The notes under the pieces were generated by a model. The model was not told the DNA's origin, did no database searches, and worked only from the letters and a program-made list of their open reading frames with translations. A program made the translations under genes and the position numbers. DNA of 7,603 nt, from NCBI GenBank assembly GCA_016292455.1, contig JAEDIL010000087.1:1-7603 (forward strand). Reading direction: 5' to 3'. This DNA is from Clostridiaceae bacterium (GTDB lineage Bacteria > Bacillota > Clostridia > Oscillospirales > Acutalibacteraceae). Shown piece after piece: positions 6,118 to 7,603 of the stretch. Numbering within the stretch: position 1 is the stretch's first letter; each line of letters begins with the position of its first letter.

Positions 6118-7103
6118 ATTTCACCTATGGTTGCCGCCATGACTGCTTTTATTGTATGCATTCTGTTCTCCGCTTCTTTAAAGACAAGGGATTTTTCACT
6201 TTCGAAAACATCGTCGGTGACTTCTAATGCATCAGTCCCATACTTTTCGCAAACCTCTTTGCCGATAACGGTATCCTTGTTATGGTATGAGGGCAGACAA
6301 TGCATGAAAACTGCGGTTTCAGGGGCTTTTGCGAACATTTCTTTATTGACCTGATAGGGCATCAGGTCTTTAAGGCGTTTATCCCAAGCTTCCGCAGACT
6401 CGCCCATGGAAACCCATATATCGGTATATATTACATCGGCATTCTTTACTGCTTTCGTAATATCCTCAGTAAAGTTCAGCGCAGCCCCGGATTCTTTTGC
6501 TATGCTTTCGCACTCTGCAACAAGCGCTTTATCGGGATAGTATTCCTCAGGTGCACATACGGTAAAATTCAACCCCATTTTTGCGCATCCCACCATAAGC
6601 GAAGATCCCATATTGAATCTCGCATCGCCGACATAAACGAAATTTATTCCCGCAAGATAGCCAAAGTGCTCTTTGATTGTCAGAAAGTCTGCAAGAATCT
6701 GTGTGGGATGAAATTCATTTGTGAGTCCGTTCCAGACAGGAACCGAAGAATACTCAGCCAATTCTTCCACAATCTCCTGTCCGAATCCGCGGTACTCAAT
6801 GCCGTCGAACATTCCGGAAAGGACACGGGCTGTGTCTGCTATGCTTTCCTTTTTGCCGATTTGGGAGCCGGCAGGGTCAAGATAAGTTGTACCCATTCCA
6901 AGGTCCCTAGCCGCAACCTCAAAGCTGCAACGGGTTCTTGTGCTTGTTTTTTCAAAAATCAGCGCAACATTTTTCCCATCACAGTATTTATGCGCAATGC
7001 CTTTTTTCTTTTTATCTTTCAAGTCGGCGGCAAGTTCCAGCAAATAGGAAATCTCATCGGAGGAAAAATCCAACAGTTTAAGAAAATCTTTTCCTTTTAA
7101 CAT
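6114..7103 (-). CDS. argF: Ornithine carbamoyltransferase
   Basis: The enzyme transfers the carbamoyl group of carbamoyl phosphate to ornithine, giving citrulline in arginine synthesis. With the start chosen here it has 329 residues, the usual length. The carbamoyl-phosphate domain shows FEKTSTRTR (50-58), GSQIGKKES (79-87) and FHPTQILAD (131-139). The ornithine domain shows DIWVSMGE (228-235) and HCLPSYH (268-274), with the catalytic Cys269. Family members usually have HCLPAFH. The C-terminal AENRMHTIKAVM is typical. I prefer ATG at 7103 to the in-frame GTG at 7115 because GAGG (7110-7113) lies six bases before the ATG and the shorter N-terminus matches the family. An arginine-deiminase (arcB, catabolic) role is possible by sequence, but the adjacent carA and carB argue for the biosynthetic enzyme. 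Confidence 0.96.
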   Translation of the reverse strand: MLKGKDFLKLLDFSSDEISYLLELAADLKDKKKKGIAHKYCDGKNVALIFEKTSTRTRCSFEVAARDLGMGTTYLDPAGSQIGKKESIADTARVLSGMFDGIEYRGFGQEIVEELAEYSSVPVWNGLTNEFHPTQILADFLTIKEHFGYLAGINFVYVGDARFNMGSSLMVGCAKMGLNFTVCAPEEYYPDKALVAECESIAKESGAALNFTEDITKAVKNADVIYTDIWVSMGESAEAWDKRLKDLMPYQVNKEMFAKAPETAVFMHCLPSYHNKDTVIGKEVCEKYGTDALEVTDDVFESEKSLVFKEAENRMHTIKAVMAATIGEI

Positions 7104-7109
7104 TTTAAA

Positions 7110-7113
7110 CCTC
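7110..7113 (-). promoter_or_regulatory. Ribosome binding site deciding the argF start
   Basis: GAGG overlaps the stop codon of the ABC ATPase gene and lies six bases before ATG 7103. The alternative GTG at 7113-7115 would place this site inside the coding sequence with no ribosome binding site of its own. This arrangement also suggests coupling of argF translation to the transporter gene. Confidence 0.7.
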
Positions 7114-7603
7114 ACAGTACCTTAGATAAGAATGTTTTCAATCGTTCACATTGGGGATTATCAAATATTTGCTCAGGAGTTCCCTCCTCTGCAATCACTC
7201 CGCCGTCCAGGAAAAGAACACGGTTTGAAACTTCCTTTGCAAATCCCATTTCGTGTGTAACAATAACCATTGTTATTCCTTCGGTAGAAAGGCTTTTGAT
7301 TACATCAAGCACCTCTCCGACCATTTCGGGATCAAGAGCGGATGTGGGCTCGTCAAACAGCATCACATCAGGCTCCATGCACATAGCCCTTACAATTGCG
7401 ACCCTTTGTTTCTGTCCGCCTGAGAGCTGATTTGGATATGAATCGGCGCAGTCCTCGAGCCCAACTTTTTTCAGCAGCTCCAATGCTTTCTTTTCAGCCG
7501 AATCTTTTGACATCTTTTTAAGCGTCACGGGAGCGCAGGTCAGATTGTTCAGTATTGTCATGTGCGGAAACAGATTGAAATGCTGAAAAACCATACCGAT
7601 TTT
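7112..7603 (-). CDS. Polar amino acid ABC transporter, ATP-binding protein (partial)
   Basis: The C-terminal 163 residues are visible. The frame continues off the right edge, so the Walker A motif and start are missing. Visible in order are the Q-loop and following segment (GMVFQHFNLFPHMTILNNL), the ABC signature LSGGQKQR, Walker B VMLFDEPTSALDPE with the D-loop, and the H-loop histidine in IVTHEMGFAKEV. FNLFPHMT and the EQIFDNP ending are typical of the GlnQ/HisP/ArtM group that energises uptake of polar amino acids at the cytoplasmic face of the membrane. VAIVRA replaces the common VAIARA after the signature. The gene lies eight bases before argF on the same strand, so the substrate may be arginine, ornithine, lysine or glutamine. 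The sequence cannot decide between them. Permease and binding-protein genes are expected just outside the window. Confidence 0.93.
   Translation of the reverse strand, partial: KIGMVFQHFNLFPHMTILNNLTCAPVTLKKMSKDSAEKKALELLKKVGLEDCADSYPNQLSGGQKQRVAIVRAMCMEPDVMLFDEPTSALDPEMVGEVLDVIKSLSTEGITMVIVTHEMGFAKEVSNRVLFLDGGVIAEEGTPEQIFDNPQCERLKTFLSKVL

Noticed and set aside
6300..7100. 266-codon plus-strand frame opposite argF
   Set aside because: argF on the other strand is unmistakable through STRTR, FHPTQ and HCLP. The long antisense frame follows from its codon usage and shows no family features.

Overview
The window looks like the chromosome of an anaerobic, endospore-forming Firmicute (class Clostridia). 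The evidence is the low to moderate GC content, strong AGGAG-type ribosome binding sites, and a pro-sigma-K N-terminal region. I cannot name the genus from the sequence.

Right part (about 1884-7603, all on the minus strand, so read right to left): a tight arginine/carbamoyl-phosphate operon. It starts with the C-terminal 163 residues of a polar-amino-acid ABC transporter ATPase, cut by the window edge. Ornithine carbamoyltransferase (argF) follows after an 8-nt gap. Next come carA (ATGA overlap with argF) and carB (8-nt overlap with carA). CarA releases ammonia from glutamine, CarB makes carbamoyl phosphate, and ArgF joins it to ornithine to give citrulline. The transporter ATPase probably powers uptake of a related amino acid. 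The operon promoter lies outside the window. A hairpin with a T-run (1757-1788) follows carB.

Middle (1396-1740, minus): sigK, encoding the late mother-cell sporulation sigma factor. Its hydrophobic pro-sequence and region 2 are well preserved, but the match stops abruptly after the ...RCIEN codons and the frame ends four codons later. This is the place where, as I recall, the skin element splits sigK in Bacillus subtilis (the AATGA core in the Asn-Glu codons of CIENEI). Immediately past that point an unrelated frame begins, encoding a double-HTH regulator, and it is open right from the junction. I read 1410-1413 as the edge of a sigK-intervening (skin-like) element, or the scar of a rearrangement that used the same site. 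The other half of sigK and a recombinase are not in this window.

Left part (1-1410): the putative element interior. A TTGACT/TACAAT promoter and a 14-bp palindrome precede a 30-codon ORF that overlaps (ATGA) a 52-codon ORF. A bidirectional terminator follows, and then a 61-codon paralogue of the 52-codon ORF. That paralogue overlaps the end of the convergent double-HTH regulator by 50 nt. Functions of the small proteins are unknown.
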